The translations under genes and the position numbers were made by a program. Shown here piece by piece: positions 1-12,663 of a DNA stretch of 64,000 bases. Numbering within the stretch: position 1 is the first letter of the stretch; every line of letters starts with the position of its first letter. Where the stretch lies: NCBI RefSeq assembly GCF_010093535.1, contig NW_022985170.1:352016-416015 (forward strand). The letters are read 5' to 3'. Origin of the DNA: Lindgomyces ingoldianus (lineage: Eukaryota > Ascomycota > Dothideomycetes > Pleosporales > Lindgomycetaceae). The notes below the pieces were generated by a model. That model did no database searches. It worked only from the letters and a program-made list of their open reading frames with translations, and was not told where the DNA came from.

Positions 1-1365
1 CCATCTCTGCTGCTGAGCTGCGCGCTCAGAAGCGCAAAATGAAGAGGTTCAGGTAAGGCGACTCACATGACTCCAGATTCGATCCGTACTAAGTTCAAAC
101 ATAGACTCACACATAACCAAACTCGATTCCTCATGAGCGAGTTCACCCGTCAAGCCCACCCAGATGCCGCTCATCGAGAGCGACTTGCTCGAGAGATCCC
201 TGGCCTCAGCCCCAGACAGGTGCAGGTCTGGTTCCAGAACAGGTAAGCAACATTGCCTAGTAAGCTTAGCGATAATATGGCGCGATACTAATTCAATCAC
301 AGGAGAGCGAAGCTGAAGCGATTGACTAGCGATGATCGCGAACGCATGATGAGGTCAAGGGCTCTGCCTGAGGACTTTGACATGGCTCAGGCGCTCCACT
401 CTCCATTTGGAAGTACCCACGGTCTAGGAACACCACTGACTTCCCCTGGATCGTATACGCCCGGCTTTCCTGAAGGCAACATGATGCGGCCTCTCAGTAT
501 CGACACATTACGGCGAGGCCCCATGGAGTCTCACATCTCTCCAACTGGAATCAGTCCTGCATTCGGCGGGTTTACTTTCACTCCACCCCAATCAGCAACA
601 GATACTCTGTCGCCTGTCTCGACTGGTCACGATGGCTCTCCATTTGGGTTCCCTCCGTCGCAGCTTGAAGGCAGCCCGAGGAGATCTAACCCCTTCTCTA
701 TGTCCGTCAGCACCTCCCCAGCATATGCCGCACATCACAGTATACCACGCTTGTCTCTTCACGCCGATAGGGTTGCAAGATCACGCGCGGAATCACTCTC
801 TTCGCCGCTCCGAGCAAGTATGAGTTACACCAATGGCCATGACAGTGGCCTCAACGGATCGAACGACTCAAATCATATGGACTCATCAATGGGTGGCGAT
901 GGCTCATCAAGATCTTTCTCTAGCTCGATGATGCCATATGGTATTGGCTACTCCTGTAGGTTACACTTTCAGTTCTCAGTGGATTCTCTAACAGCTCTAG
1001 ACTCTCCCGTCCCAGGATTCCAGGCTGGAAGCGCCTCGAGAATGCGCTCTTTCTCCAGTGGCATGCCAAGACGCATTGAATTGAGTACACATTACGGACC
1101 AAGTCGCAGCGCGACGACTCCGCAGACGGCTACATTCCCAACATATTCAAGCTCACCACTCGTAACGCCCCAAAGCTTCGCGATGCCTCAACTAAGTGCG
1201 CCTCACCATATGACAACATTCCAAAACTCCTATCTACGAAATGACTCAGGGCAGAGTGAACAGTATCCAGGCGTGGGCGCTGTGCTCGGCGAAGTGATTG
1301 AATCCTCCAACCAGGATAACGACGACAACAATGACCAATCCTCACAGCAACCGCTATCGTACTGA
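1..1365 (+). CDS. Homeodomain transcription factor, 5' end outside the window
   Basis: Exons are 1-52 (partial), 105-242 and 303-1365, with GT-AG introns 53-104 and 243-302. Spliced together they give a nearly complete homeodomain: a basic start (KRKMKRFR), then helix 1 beginning NQTRFLMSEF, and the recognition helix RQVQVWFQNRRAKLKRL, which carries the WF-N-R signature. The homeodomain is split by both introns. The roughly 340 residues after it are Ser/Pro/Met rich and low in complexity, as in fungal homeobox regulators of development. The protein should bind DNA in the nucleus; its targets cannot be read here. A GT at 956 and an AG at 994 could define a 39-nt in-frame intron, but that is short for a fungal intron and the frame is open across it. 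The first exon continues upstream of the window. Confidence 0.85.
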
Positions 1366-4300
1366 CCCATACCCGCGCTATGCTGCAATCAATTCTTCTG
1401 GGAGGCGTTCATTCTGGACTCGGCGTTGCAGCCTAGACCAACAACTAACAACACGGAGTCTGGGTGGCATGAATCTTCATGGTTGGGAGGGGAAATGGAA
1501 AGAAAAGTTAAAGATGACATGATGAAACACTGGTACGGCTTCAAACGGAACGGGAACGGGAACGGGATGTTGCGCTGCGCTGGATTATTTTTATTGAAAC
1601 TGTTTGTCTATATGAGACCCTGACGGGCTATGGAGGCTGCTTTTGGAAATTTCTTCGACTGAATCTTCTCTCTTCCGATTCTGGCAACCTATTTTCGGGA
1701 TACTTTTGCAGAGTTGTCCTTGTTGGCTGTTTCATACTGCCTTCCTACTTCGTCGTCTCTAACTTCTTCGGCGTCAAACATTCTGCGGGACCCCGGGTGG
1801 GCTCTTTCCCTCTTCGTCTCTGGTTTGTTTCTTCTGAAGGGCGGGGCTCGGAGTTTTTACTTCCACGATGTTCAACGGCAATGTTTGAGCCCGAACAAGG
1901 TGTTGACACAACTGTCGTAATGGCGCGCTGGATTATTTTTGAATACCCTTCATGTATGTACCTTTTTTTGTCCACCACACTTTTCACAACGTTCAATTCT
2001 TTTCATGTGTGGTGGATTTCAAACTTTTGGTTTTGTTTTGGGCCTTTCTATTCTTCACTTCTATCTGCGTAAAGTCCAGCGACATCCAATACCATGCCAC
2101 AGAAACACAAGTACAAAATTTCGCTGTAGAAATTTCGCTACTCAACGAACAGAAGCAATGGAACATGATTTAATGAACGCCAAGCCAATGACCTGCCTTG
2201 TCCTTTGTTGTTTCTAGCAGATGCAGGGAGCCTTGTCCTCTTGGCGATGGCTCTTTTGCCAACGGGAAATAGGAATGTCGGTACGTACCATCGACGATTA
2301 TATCCAAGCGACTAAAGCGAGGGCGCGACATCGGTGAAAGCGACATGTTAGACAGCATAGCGTAGCGCAGCTTAGCAAGGAAAAGCAGGAAGAGCCGCGA
2401 CGCTGGAATCGCACGGCATGAATTTGATCGAAAGAGAGGGTCATTGGCGATAAGAAACCTTGGGACGCTGGGAAAAGCACGCACGCACGGTACGACAGCA
2501 TCCACGAATGCTTTTTCTAATTCCTATCTCCAATGCTTCTAGACCTCGTACGAGGATTTGGTTGGAGAGGAAGAGCAAGCCACGCACAAATCTGAGCGGC
2601 TTCCCGTAGATTGGCGTTAGCTGCTGTCTGGGTCCCTGAAAAGCACTGAGCGCTAACTGCTGCACTTCATGCTCAGAACATTCCATACAGACAGAGCTAC
2701 TTAGGGACCCTGCGGCTTCGCTCTCAGCCGCCCAAAAGCGATCATCTGCCACCTCACATCACACCAATCTATTCTGCCCCATACCCCAGACGGCTGTTGC
2801 GCGTTGATGCCGGCGTGGGCAGGGCTGCACGGAATGCGGTTCCTGAGAATCGAAGCTTCCATGGCTAAATAGGCTTCGTTGCGCCAAGAGGTCGAGCCTC
2901 CGCTTTCCGTGCGAGATATTTTTGCGGGGAAATGGATGAGGATGGTTGGTTGGCGCGGTGCGGTGCGGGCATGTGAGCAGGCGTATTGGCCCTGCCTTCT
3001 ACATGATGCAGGTTGTATGCATAAGGAAACAAGGTTAAGGTGTGGATTTTAGGTTTATTAGAGTTATTAACTCGATATTAAAATGATGGGGTGGTGGATA
3101 GATGGAAAATGAGATTGATTGCAGCGGCGCAAGAGGCTGCCAGGCCCGCGGCTGCCGTTTTGTAGATCTTAGGCTTAATTCAGAGGGTTCGAGCGAACCA
3201 AAAACCAATCGTGTCGTGAGCGTGGATAGCCTTTTTTCCAAGCGGCTTCCAGAAGTTCTAGGAGAGAGGGGCGCAAGGGCAAGCGGGGATGGAGCTTGAT
3301 CCGTGTGATCATATGATCGCCTTACCATGGTTGTGACCGCTGAGCGGTGTGAGGTGGTGAAGTCGAGGCGTTGTATAGGCAGGGCCGCGTATTATGTAAG
3401 TGCTCGAGGAGAAGGTGAGGAGTTGAGGTCGGATATGGGAACTTCTTTCGGATTCGGGTCCGGGGGCAGACTCCAGGTGTCAGTCGGCAGGTGGAGCAGT
3501 GCTGACACTGGAAGAAATTGTTCCACTGCTAATGCAAACCGGAACGCCGTACCTGATGAGTAAGGACGTTGGGTGGAAGGGGAAATTTTGTGAGACGGAA
3601 GCTCCCGCCACCCGCGATAACGGACATTGTTCAAGACGCGAATGCGTCGCGCGAAGGATGGGGAATGAGATGAGGGCGCCTTCGGGGAGTTCGCCTTGTT
3701 TCTCGAAGGATGCCGGTGGGTGTTCTCTCCGTATACTATGTCGGTGTTGTAATTGGAGGGTGAGATGAGATGGTCTTCCGCCCCTGTGGGATCGACGTTG
3801 CCTTTTAGGGAACGGACCGTGACGCTCGAAAAGGCGTCAATTGGAGACGGAGAAATACGAAAATATCACGTGTAATCATGCGGTCTTCAGGTCCCTTTGA
3901 AACGCAGGGCCTTCACATGTCGGACGTTGCAAGGCTTGCCGTGGAAGATGGGGTCGGTCAAGGTGCAGGGCTAGGGAACGCGAGGAAAGTGCACCTAGGC
4001 AAGAAGGATCCAGCTGACTGTGATTGGGGTGACTGGTGCCACAAGAGTGGGAGCAAGGAGACTGAGGACGGTCCTTGCGGTGGTAAAAATGCGTGCTCAG
4101 GTTGATATTAGGAAGATGTCCTCGACCACTTTCAAGCGATGTTGGATTTGGCTCTGACCTGCCTTTTCCTTTCTCGACTTCCCGCGATAAAGGATCAAAA
4201 GGGCTCGGTGAGGCGCTTTTAGCTTGCCTCGCTGCTCATGCGCCTTGTGCAGCGTGCAGATTTTTGAACCCCGAGACCTTCTCAAAGTCGACAAGTCTTA

Positions 4301-6480
4301 CAGGCTGGATCGCCCACTATTGTTACTGCTTCTTGACACTGCTCTTACCCCACAGAATTCCCAATGCGGCATATAGGGATGGGGGGGCCAACTGAAGTCG
4401 TTGTCAGGATGGCCTCGTTCGTACAAAGCCCACGTCACCTACAAGCGTCAGGAATCCGGCCTGCAGAGCAAAAGCGGCGCGCATCGCCAGCACACCTCCG
4501 TCTCCTTCCGGTGACGCACACAGCTCGCAAAATAGAAGTTCCAGCGGCCTAGGTTTCGGGTGCCTTCTCCCCGTAGCTGGGAGCCCTGACGTCTGCGTTG
4601 GAGGCATACCAGGATGCACGGAAGTATGTTCAGGCAGCTGCTCCGAACCTCATTCCACGGCGTCTCGTTTCGTGAGATGTTTAGGAGTTTCAACTCCCAG
4701 GTTGGAGACCTCGTTTTCCGGCATCACCCAGGTGCTCGGCATGCGCCCATGGCATGACACGCACGACAGCGTCCGCACGACGGGCTGCGACGGCTTCGTG
4801 AACCAACCGTCATGGCATGGGTTCCTCACGGGTAGCTGCCATCCTGCAGCTCTGAAAATGAGTCATGCGAGGAGGATGGGCAGTTGTTGAAGGCTTCAAA
4901 GGGAGTAGACACACATAAGGCCTTCAGCTGAGGTCATGGCGAGGGCTAGGGGGGTCGGTCAATGTCGAAGACTCAGAGCGAATCTACTGTCGAGGTCAGC
5001 TCAGAGGAGAGCGAGCTCGTAGTGAGGCAACAGTGGTGAATCGACGAGAATGATCTCACGATGTCTTCCTGAAGTTGAGAGAGCCGCGTCTATTTGATTG
5101 ATGAGGTCCAACCAAGCCACAATCTCCGCGTCTTCTAGAAGCAATTAGTCGCGTCCCTCAGGTCAAGTTCCTGTGGCGACAGCACACAGAGTCTTATCGA
5201 TTGTCCAAAGTATAGGGGCATATTGCTCCGTATCCGGCAACCTCTGGGCACTGATTGGATGAGTGACGCGAACTTAAGCGGACATGAGATGAATGGGTCA
5301 TTTTAGAGCATTCGGTCATTATGCATACGCTCGCATGACGCTGGACAAGATTTTGGTCTCTTTGATGTTGAAGGTGGATGTTTCGCTTCGCCGCCGTTCT
5401 GCCTGGCGAAGGTTGAGTCAAAGGGACGGGCCTCTGTCTCTGCTTTTTCCTGCGGCCCGCTTTTGGGATTCCTTTTATCTTCCGAGACGGAGGGCATGCT
5501 GCGAGTCGAGACAGGAGAAGAGCATGATATGTGTTTGGGATATGCCTCTTCCATTGACCTGGTACGACACGTTCAGACGGCGCCCGAGTGTCTTTGCGCA
5601 GGGCTGCCGCGACGCATCTCCCGCTGCTGAGCTGCAAGAATAGATATCTCCAACAATGACTGTACTGTACTGCACCACGCTGCACTGCACTGCGACACGC
5701 CGAGGGCAACTCCAGGCAGCTCTCCTGGCCGTCAGGCTGACTGCAATGGACGGTGAGTGGGCAGTGGTGGTGTGAATGGGCAACACCGCGCAATACTCCG
5801 GCAGAACATTTCAACACATTTCAGCACATTTAGATACATTTGGATGCCATTCGGCGACTGTTTTGCGAAACGCAAAAGCAATCGGGCGCAGCAAACCAAC
5901 CAGAGCAGTGAATGCGCATGAGCAACAGCAGCAGCAGCAGCTGTGTTGGGCTTCTCCTGGGTTGCTCGCGGGTGTCAAGGGGGCGTCTGCCCTGGGGCGC
6001 TAGCCGAGAGCCTGGGAGAGAAAATTCGTTGAATCTTCACTCCGCCTCACTCCCTCCTCCATCAACCCTCTTCATTGTGAAGATTCATCCCCCATCCCGC
6101 CGACGGTCTCAGTGTACACCCACTCGAGCCGTTCGCCGATTTCACAGAGTTTTCTGTCGAAATCCCTGCCCAGAGGCACCTGTCGAGGCTCTTTCACCTT
6201 CCTCGTGAAAGTGTCGCTCTGACAGCCTGAGTCGCCCTTTTTTTAGGAGCGCCAGACTTTTCTTCCCTTCCTTTGCCCCCCATCCCGCGGGTACACTCCT
6301 TTGCACCCCGCAGTGTCCCCCAGAGTTGCGCTCTCGCGACCCCCTAATCACCGCGCGACAGTCTCGGATTTGACATTCGACGGCCGTCTTCGTCTTCCCG
6401 CGACAGCTCTCGTCCTCGAGGCCTTCGCACAACACCCCAAAAAGCACGAACCGCCTGCCAACCTTCCCCCCCGGTTTCTA
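1366..6480. other. 5.1 kb gene-poor stretch between the homeobox gene and eIF4G
   Basis: No reading frame here shows a recognisable domain, plausible splice pattern or continuous coding bias. The first few hundred bases should hold the 3' UTR of the homeobox gene, and the pyrimidine-rich last 450 bases look like the eIF4G promoter and leader. A (CAG)5 run lies at 5926-5940 and a short 10-bp repeat at 5806-5845. The remainder is neither AT-rich nor obviously repetitive, so it may hold a long non-coding transcript or extended regulatory DNA, but nothing seen proves either. Confidence 0.5.
5806..5845. repeat. Four imperfect 10-bp tandem copies
   Basis: Four consecutive 10-bp units share the core ACATTT and vary in their last four bases. 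They lie about 640 bp upstream of the eIF4G start codon. No function can be assigned. Confidence 0.7.
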
Positions 6481-9400
6481 ATGAGTGCTTCCATCTCTAA
6501 CGCGCAAAACCCGTCGAATTTGGCCGCCCAGAACGTCATCGCTGCGACTTCTTCCTCCCCAGGATCGTCGTCCAACGTGGCCGCTGGTTCGGCACAACCC
6601 ACTGCCCGCAGCTCATACGCAAACGCGACCAAGAAGACCAGCTCTCCTCCGATCGCGTCCAGCGCAGCGCCGCCTGTGGCAGTGGGCGGGCCGCAGAGTG
6701 CACAGCATGGCAAGAGCACCTCCATTTCACCGATGAATGGCAAAAACCCCATCCAGCCCGCAGTTCCCTCAATGGCGCCCACCATTGTCAACAGCAGCAG
6801 CAGCGGCGGCGGCGGCATGAACGGCACGCCGACACAAGGCGACCACAGCCGCAAGTCGTCCATCCAGATCAGTGCAGCCGGCACCACGTACATGGCGAAT
6901 GGCGGCCCGGTTGCGTCCACCACTCGCGCACCCTCGCGCCTGACTTTTGGCGCTATGGATACGAGTGGATCACCAGCACCATCGCACCCAGCGCCGCATC
7001 ACCCCCAGGGTGCGAGTCTGAATCCGCAGATGCACAATCCGAGGGTTACGTCACCCGCTGCATCGCCCTCGCCTATCCCAACGCCAAACTTGAGCGGCGG
7101 CCGACCTGAAATGAACCTGCCTGGCCGTCCGATCGTGGTGTTTGGTGGAGGGAATGATGGTGGGGATTCAAATGTGAGCCGCATTATTTTTTTTTTTTTT
7201 CCGTGGTCGTGGACCGCCCAACTTTTATTTTGGAGAAAATTTATTTCTGACACTTAGCCTCCAGTCTCGCCCCATTTCCATGCCACCTCAACCGAACCCA
7301 CTCCCACAAGCACAACACCTGCGACGGGAGTCCTCGCAGTCTGCACATAGCGATATGAGCAACCCGAATATGGGTATCAATCGGGGTTTCCAACCAAATG
7401 GTGGTCGTGGTCGTGGTGGCTTCACCCCCGGCTTCACTCCCCAGCTGGGCCCCAACTCACCACAGCCATACCAACGATCGCTCGCCAACCAGCCTCGAGG
7501 CCCGGCGAACATGGCACCGCCCTTCCCAGCTCAAACGCAGATGCACCCTAATTCCCCTTATCGCTCCAACCGGAGTCCTGCCATGGCTCCAGCGCAGGTA
7601 CAACAGCAAGCCCAATTCGCAAACCCGCAAGGCATGGCGTACGGCTATCCCCATGCACCCTACCAACAGCCCGTTCGTATACCCTCTCATCTGTCTTTTT
7701 CTTCTTCTCGCGGCGAGGTTATTGAGCCGTCTTCAAAGCTCTCTAGCACCAACGGCGCGAACTCGTTGCCGAAATTTCGTATGCCAGCCGAGCAGTTTCA
7801 TGTTTTTCTTTCGCCGTTTTCTCCAGATGTCTCTTCTGCGAATAGCAATTACAATCAGTATCTGACGGACATGAATTCTCAGAGCGTGTACGGTGTCCCT
7901 CCGCAGGGCCTAGACCCGTACGGCCAGTACTACGCGCCGCAGCAGTACGGTATGCCGCAAACCATGCACTATCCAGGAGCTGTTCCCGCAAGTCCTGGGC
8001 GCGGCCATAGCTTCCCCCAGCAAATGCAAGGCCATTATGGCTTGCCCAATGCCTACGCGCACGGCCCGCAGGCGCAGGGAATGTCCCGCAGCCCATCTAA
8101 TGTCTCTGAGCGACCGCCATCAGCCGTTGCCCAGCCTTCAACACCAGCGATGACCAATGTGAACCATGTCTCGCACACGCACACTCCTAGTGCAAGCTCA
8201 GCTAGCCCAGCCCCCAGCTCTTCTAATTTCACCATTCCAGCAAAGAAGACCAGCAAGGCAATTGTTATCAAGAATGCGGACGGCGAGGTATTGGACTTCA
8301 ACCCCAGGAAAACGGTCTCACCCGCACCAGTTGCACAAACCGCGCCGCCTGTCCAGCCGAGGTCCCCGGCAATTGTCTCGACACCTACTCCACCTCCACG
8401 AGCACCCAGCGCAGCGGACTCTTCCCATAGTCGAACCGAGAGTCTGGTCACCAAGTCCAGCAAAGAGAGGCGTGCGGACTTCGTGGAACAATTTCACCAG
8501 ACTCTCAAAGCTGAGAAGGAGAAAGAGGAGGCCGAGAAGAAAGCCGCCCAAGAACAAGAAGCTAAAGCCAAGGCTGAAGCAGAAGCCAAAGCGAAGGAAG
8601 AAGAGGAAGCAAGGGAGAGGGAGGAGGCTGAAGCCAGGGCGGCAAAGGAGAAAGAAGACGCCGAGAGGGCTGCAAATGAGAAAGAGGCTGCCGAGAAGGC
8701 AAGGCAAGAAGAAGCAGAGAGGCTCAAGCAAGAGGAAGATGATCGTATGATCGCCGAAATGGAAGAAATTGAGCGCCAAGAAGAGGAGCGCGAGCGACTA
8801 TACCTAGAGGAGAAAAAGAAGAAGGATGCGGAGAAGCAAGCTCGTCAGGCCGAAGAGACCAAGAAGGAGGAAGAGCGACTTCGTCAGCTGGAGAAGGAGG
8901 CTGACGAACGCGAAGCAGCTCGTGAAAGGGAGACTCCTGAACAGAAGGCAGAGAGAGAGAAACTTTTTGCGTCGTTGAAGAAGAACACCCAGTTCGGTCC
9001 TGGCGCCATGATGACTGCTAGCGTAAGCGGCTCTTCAACTCCAACTGCTGAGCCTGCTGCACCCGCTCTCTCGCAGCTTGCTCCTCCCAAGGTCACCAGC
9101 GCTGGCAAGCCGAAACCGGCCGCTCTCAAACTTGAGACTACCAAGCCCGTAGAACCCGCACAGCCTACCGCTGGTATGCAGGCCCTGAGATCTGCGCGCT
9201 TCTTACAGATCCGCAACGAAGCGGTCAACTACCCCGACGGCATTAAGTCGCCGAATCCTGCCCTCAACCAGAACAGCAAGAGCAAAGGTCGCCAGTATGA
9301 TAAGGAATTCTTGTTGCAATTCCAGGAAGTTTTCAAGGAGAAGCCCTCCATTGATTGGGATCTGAAACTGAAGGAGACTGTTGGAGACTCGACAGATTCC

Positions 9401-11252
9401 GCACGACCCCAATCCGCACGCACGCCCTCCATGGGCATGGGCGCTCGACAACCTTCACGCCCTAGTGTCCCTGCTGGTGGAGCTATGGGTACGTTTGGAC
9501 AATTCGGTGGCAGGACGCTTCCGCCTGGTACAACCTCTGCCGAACGCTTCCGTGAGTCTCAAAAAACCATGACCAATCCCCTTGCCCAATTCGTTGGTGG
9601 TGGCAACCGACCTGGCGGTTTCCCCATGGGAACTGCTCCTCCCATGGCCCGGACCAGCTCTTTCCAGAACATGGGTCAAGCTGGTCCCAATTCTCCGCGC
9701 AGCTCTAGTGGTAGGCCTAATCGTAGTGGTAGGGGACCGAGAGGCCCTGGCAGGAAAGAGGAGGAGCAAAACGCAAAGGCTATGCCCCTCACTGCTGGCC
9801 AAGAGCTCAAGCCCCTTGAACGATCTACTACTGGCTGGAAACCCCAAAGCGTTACTCAGCAACAACCACAACAGCTTGCCGGACACATGCCTCCCGATAT
9901 GGTCCAGCGTAAGGTCAAGGCTGCTCTGAATAAGATGACCCCCGAGAAGTTCGACAAGATTGCGGATCAGATCCTTGAGATTGCCGGCCAATCAAAAGAC
10001 GAAAATGACGGCAGGACTCTCCGCCAAGTCATTCAGCTCACTTTCGAGAAGGCTTGTGACGAGGCTCACTGGGCATCTATGTACGCCAAATTTTGCCATC
10101 GCATGCTTGCAACGATGAGTTCCGACATCAAGGACGAGAATGTTCGAGATAAGCACGGCGCACCCGTGGTCGGAGGAGCACTTTTCCGGAAGTACTTGCT
10201 CAACCGATGCCAAGAGGAGTTCGAACGCGGTTGGGAAGTGAATCTACCAGACAAGCCCGAAGGCCAGACCGACGAAGCGGCAATGCTCTCTGATGAATAC
10301 TACATCGCCGCCGCTGCGAAACGAAAGGGACTCGGCTTGATTCAATTTATTGGTGAACTATACAAGCTTGGCATGTTAACACTCCGCATCATGCACGAAT
10401 GTGTCCTTAAACTGCTCGACTTTGAGGGTACACCGGACGAGTCTGCTATCGAGAGTTTGGTTAAGTTGCTACGGACAGTGGGCGCTACGATGGAAGGTAC
10501 CGACGCTGGACCCAAGATGATTGCCGTTTACTTTGAGCGGATTCAGAAGATCATGAACATGGAGACCCTTCCTAGTCGAATGCGCTTCATGCTTCTCGAC
10601 ACAATCGATATTCGGAAAGCGGGTTGGAAGTCAAAGGACGATGCGAAGGGCCCCAAGACGCTCACAGAGATTCATCAGGAGGCCGTAGCAGCTCAACAAG
10701 CTGCTGAAATGGAGAGGACACGTTCCAACCAACGTGGTGGCCCTCGTCCTCCGATTGGCCGCGGCGATGCTCGCTCATTCTCTGGCGCAATGATGCCTCC
10801 CCAGGATTACCCCCGTGATCGAGTCCAAATGGACGACCTTCGAAAACTGTCAAAGGGTGCATCTGGGCGTAACCTCAACAACCCCGGCCAGCTTGGTCCA
10901 TCGATGCTCGGAAGCCGCAGCAGCAGTGGTCGTCGGGGTCTCGGTCCTGGTGGTGGACTCATTGGACGAGGTGACGAGTCTGGGGCTTCCTCCCGAACGG
11001 CCACGCCTCCGGTGCAGAAGGAGAAAGAGTCTACTACACACATGAATTCATTCAGGTAAGCCATTATCCTCCTTCGCACGAGGGCTTCAACTCACAATTC
11101 ACAGTGCGCTTGCAACTCTTGAGACCGAAGGCACCGGCGAAGTCGGCTCTCCTCCATCAACAGCCTCGTCACCACCTGTGTCGAAGTCGGTTCTGGCTCG
11201 GTCGAAGTCACCAGCTGTCGAGGCTAAGGAAGCCGGCAAGCCTTCCGAGTGA
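6481..11252 (+). CDS. TIF4631: Translation initiation factor eIF4G
   Basis: This is the scaffold of the cytoplasmic cap-binding complex eIF4F, which links eIF4E, eIF4A and poly(A)-binding protein. Exons 6481-7173, 7265-11055 and 11105-11252 encode 1543 residues. The N-terminal third is Ser/Pro/Gln-rich and disordered. Residues about 630-805 are a long Glu/Lys/Ala-rich helix, probably a coiled coil. A canonical eIF4E-binding motif (Y-x4-L-hydrophobic; YDKEFLL) starts near residue 909. The MIF4G HEAT-repeat domain spans about 1110-1345 and the tail is RG/Ser-rich. The start is the first ATG after a long pyrimidine-rich leader and begins MSASISNAQNP. Intron 1 contains a run of about 14 T. A 150-nt stretch at 7677-7826 has GT/AG ends and a multiple-of-three length, so it may be a further intron. 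The symbol follows the yeast orthologue. Confidence 0.93.
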
Positions 11253-12477
11253 TTACCCTCTTAATACCTACATAATGGTCTTTCGAGCGTGTGGCAGTTC
11301 TCATACCCATACACACCACGCGCGGTAATCTAATCTCACTGTTGCATAGACGGGGCATTATCTGCGCGCATTGTATTGCATTTCGTGGGGTTTTCTCATT
11401 CATCCACATCATTCCGAAGGAGCAAAAGTTTTTCATCTCGTGTTGTTAGTCAACGGGGTACGAAAAGACTGGAGACTTGGGGGGCCGGGGGGTAACATTG
11501 CACTTTCTCGGCTTTTTCTCTCTCTTTTTTCGAATCCTTTCCACGTGCGTTATTTTTCTTTGAGGCAAATACACGGCGTTTCGGTATGGGATTGCTATCG
11601 GATACCGGGTCTCAATTTTGTCCACCTTTCCATTTCGCCACTTTTTCCATTCTCCGCGAATGGATCTGGCCTGCCCCCACCAACGTCCTTCCTGGACCGT
11701 CTTGGTGGCATATTTGGGCAATTCCTACTTTCCGATCCCTATCCTTTCTCTCAGCTTTTCTTCCCTTTCTGTACTCTGTGTTCCTATGACAGTGGAAGGA
11801 GGTTTAGGCCCTTGCGACCTGCAACCCCTCAACACTTTTTCTTCCTCAATTACCAATGTTTCTTTTACCCCTTTTTCTTTTCAGAGTGATGATGGTGGAA
11901 AACTTTTCCGATGCAACTTTGCTTCAACGTGGTTTGATAATGATGGCCTGGATGGAGAGAAGAGATTGTAGGGGGGGTGCAGTGCAGGAATTGGGATGAT
12001 GGAGATATGTGGACTCTTTCTGCAGATAGATCTTTGTGTGTATAGTTTTGTTTTAATTTAGAAACACGGTGGTAACTTCATCTCTCGCGTCTGTCTTACT
12101 ATACTGGAATATGTACCTGGTAATGTCGTATTAACCACAGAAACTTGTAAGGCGGACTGTCCTACATGTTTCATGTTGCCGGCGGATGAAGACCATAAAT
12201 GGGGTCCATATTAACAAACCTTCTTCAATATCTACTCAAATCTTGAAAGTTTTGTAAGAGGAAGAAGCAAAATTGCCAAATAACCCGAGATCGGCAAGAT
12301 CGCGTATGTAATTCTGCATACGATCCTGCACGGCGTTGAGCATCTCACTTGCCTGATTGGGCAGCAGCATAGATGTGGCAAATGCACAATACACACCTTC
12401 CCTGTAAATGATGGTATGGCTGGCGGGATCTTGCGTCTGGATTCGTTGTGGGTGTGAATGTGGACGGAGGTTTTTGG

Positions 12478-12483
12478 AGGGGG
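12478..12483 (+). promoter_or_regulatory. STRE-like AGGGGG element
   Basis: AGGGG is the core of the stress-response element bound by Msn2/4-type zinc-finger factors in yeast. This copy lies about 180 bp upstream of the LEA-like start codon, with a second copy 54 bp further downstream. Its function here is inferred from the motif alone. Confidence 0.4.
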
Positions 12484-12536
12484 AATGGGTATGTGGAGAG
12501 TGGGTGAGGCAATACGTCATGGGGGATTTCCGCATC

Positions 12537-12542
12537 AGGGGG
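12537..12542 (+). promoter_or_regulatory. STRE-like AGGGGG element, second copy
   Basis: This copy sits immediately upstream of the TATA-like element at 12545. Paired AGGGG motifs close to a TATA box are typical of stress-induced yeast promoters. The transfer to this fungus is inference. Confidence 0.4.
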
Positions 12543-12544
12543 TG

Positions 12545-12554
12545 TATATATATT
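12545..12554 (+). promoter_or_regulatory. TATA-like element
   Basis: TATATATATT lies 110 bp upstream of the start codon at 12664, a normal distance for a fungal TATA box given a short leader. Confidence 0.5.
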
Positions 12555-12663
12555 ACTTTGACTCCAACGGCTTCGTGGGGGCTTGCAACTACATCTAAGA
12601 TTTTCGAGACTCTAGATCTAGAAACACAACACAACCCAGTAATATTATTTCAACGTGTCCATA

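Larger units (their letters stand above)
11253..12663. other. Intergenic: eIF4G 3' side and promoter of the LEA-like gene
   Basis: The first part is T-rich and should carry the eIF4G 3' UTR. The last 250 bases carry AGGGG and TATA motifs in front of the next gene. A 132-codon minus-strand frame at 12236-12634 overlaps those motifs and is not accepted as a gene. Confidence 0.5.

Noticed and set aside
956..994. 39-nt intron in the homeobox gene
   Set aside because: GT and AG ends exist, but 39 nt is shorter than other introns here and the open frame does not require it; left as an alternative only.
5194..5817. 207-codon minus-strand frame in the long intergenic region
   Set aside because: Its composition is Cys/Ser/Arg/His-rich without domain or splice support, and overlapping frames on the other strand are equally long; it looks like a chance frame in GC-rich DNA.
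7190..7203. T-run as a terminator
   Set aside because: It lies within the first intron of eIF4G on the sense strand, and splicing restores the eIF4G frame around it.
8166..8779. Long alternative frames on both strands inside eIF4G
   Set aside because: They are shadows of the Glu/Lys/Ala-rich coiled-coil region, whose repetitive GAGAAG codons keep all frames open.
12236..12634. 132-codon minus-strand frame ahead of the LEA-like gene
   Set aside because: Its C-terminal half looks somewhat protein-like, but the N-terminal half is His/Pro/Ser low-complexity from repeats of GTGGG-type promoter DNA, and it overlaps the TATA and AGGGG motifs. No family was recognised.
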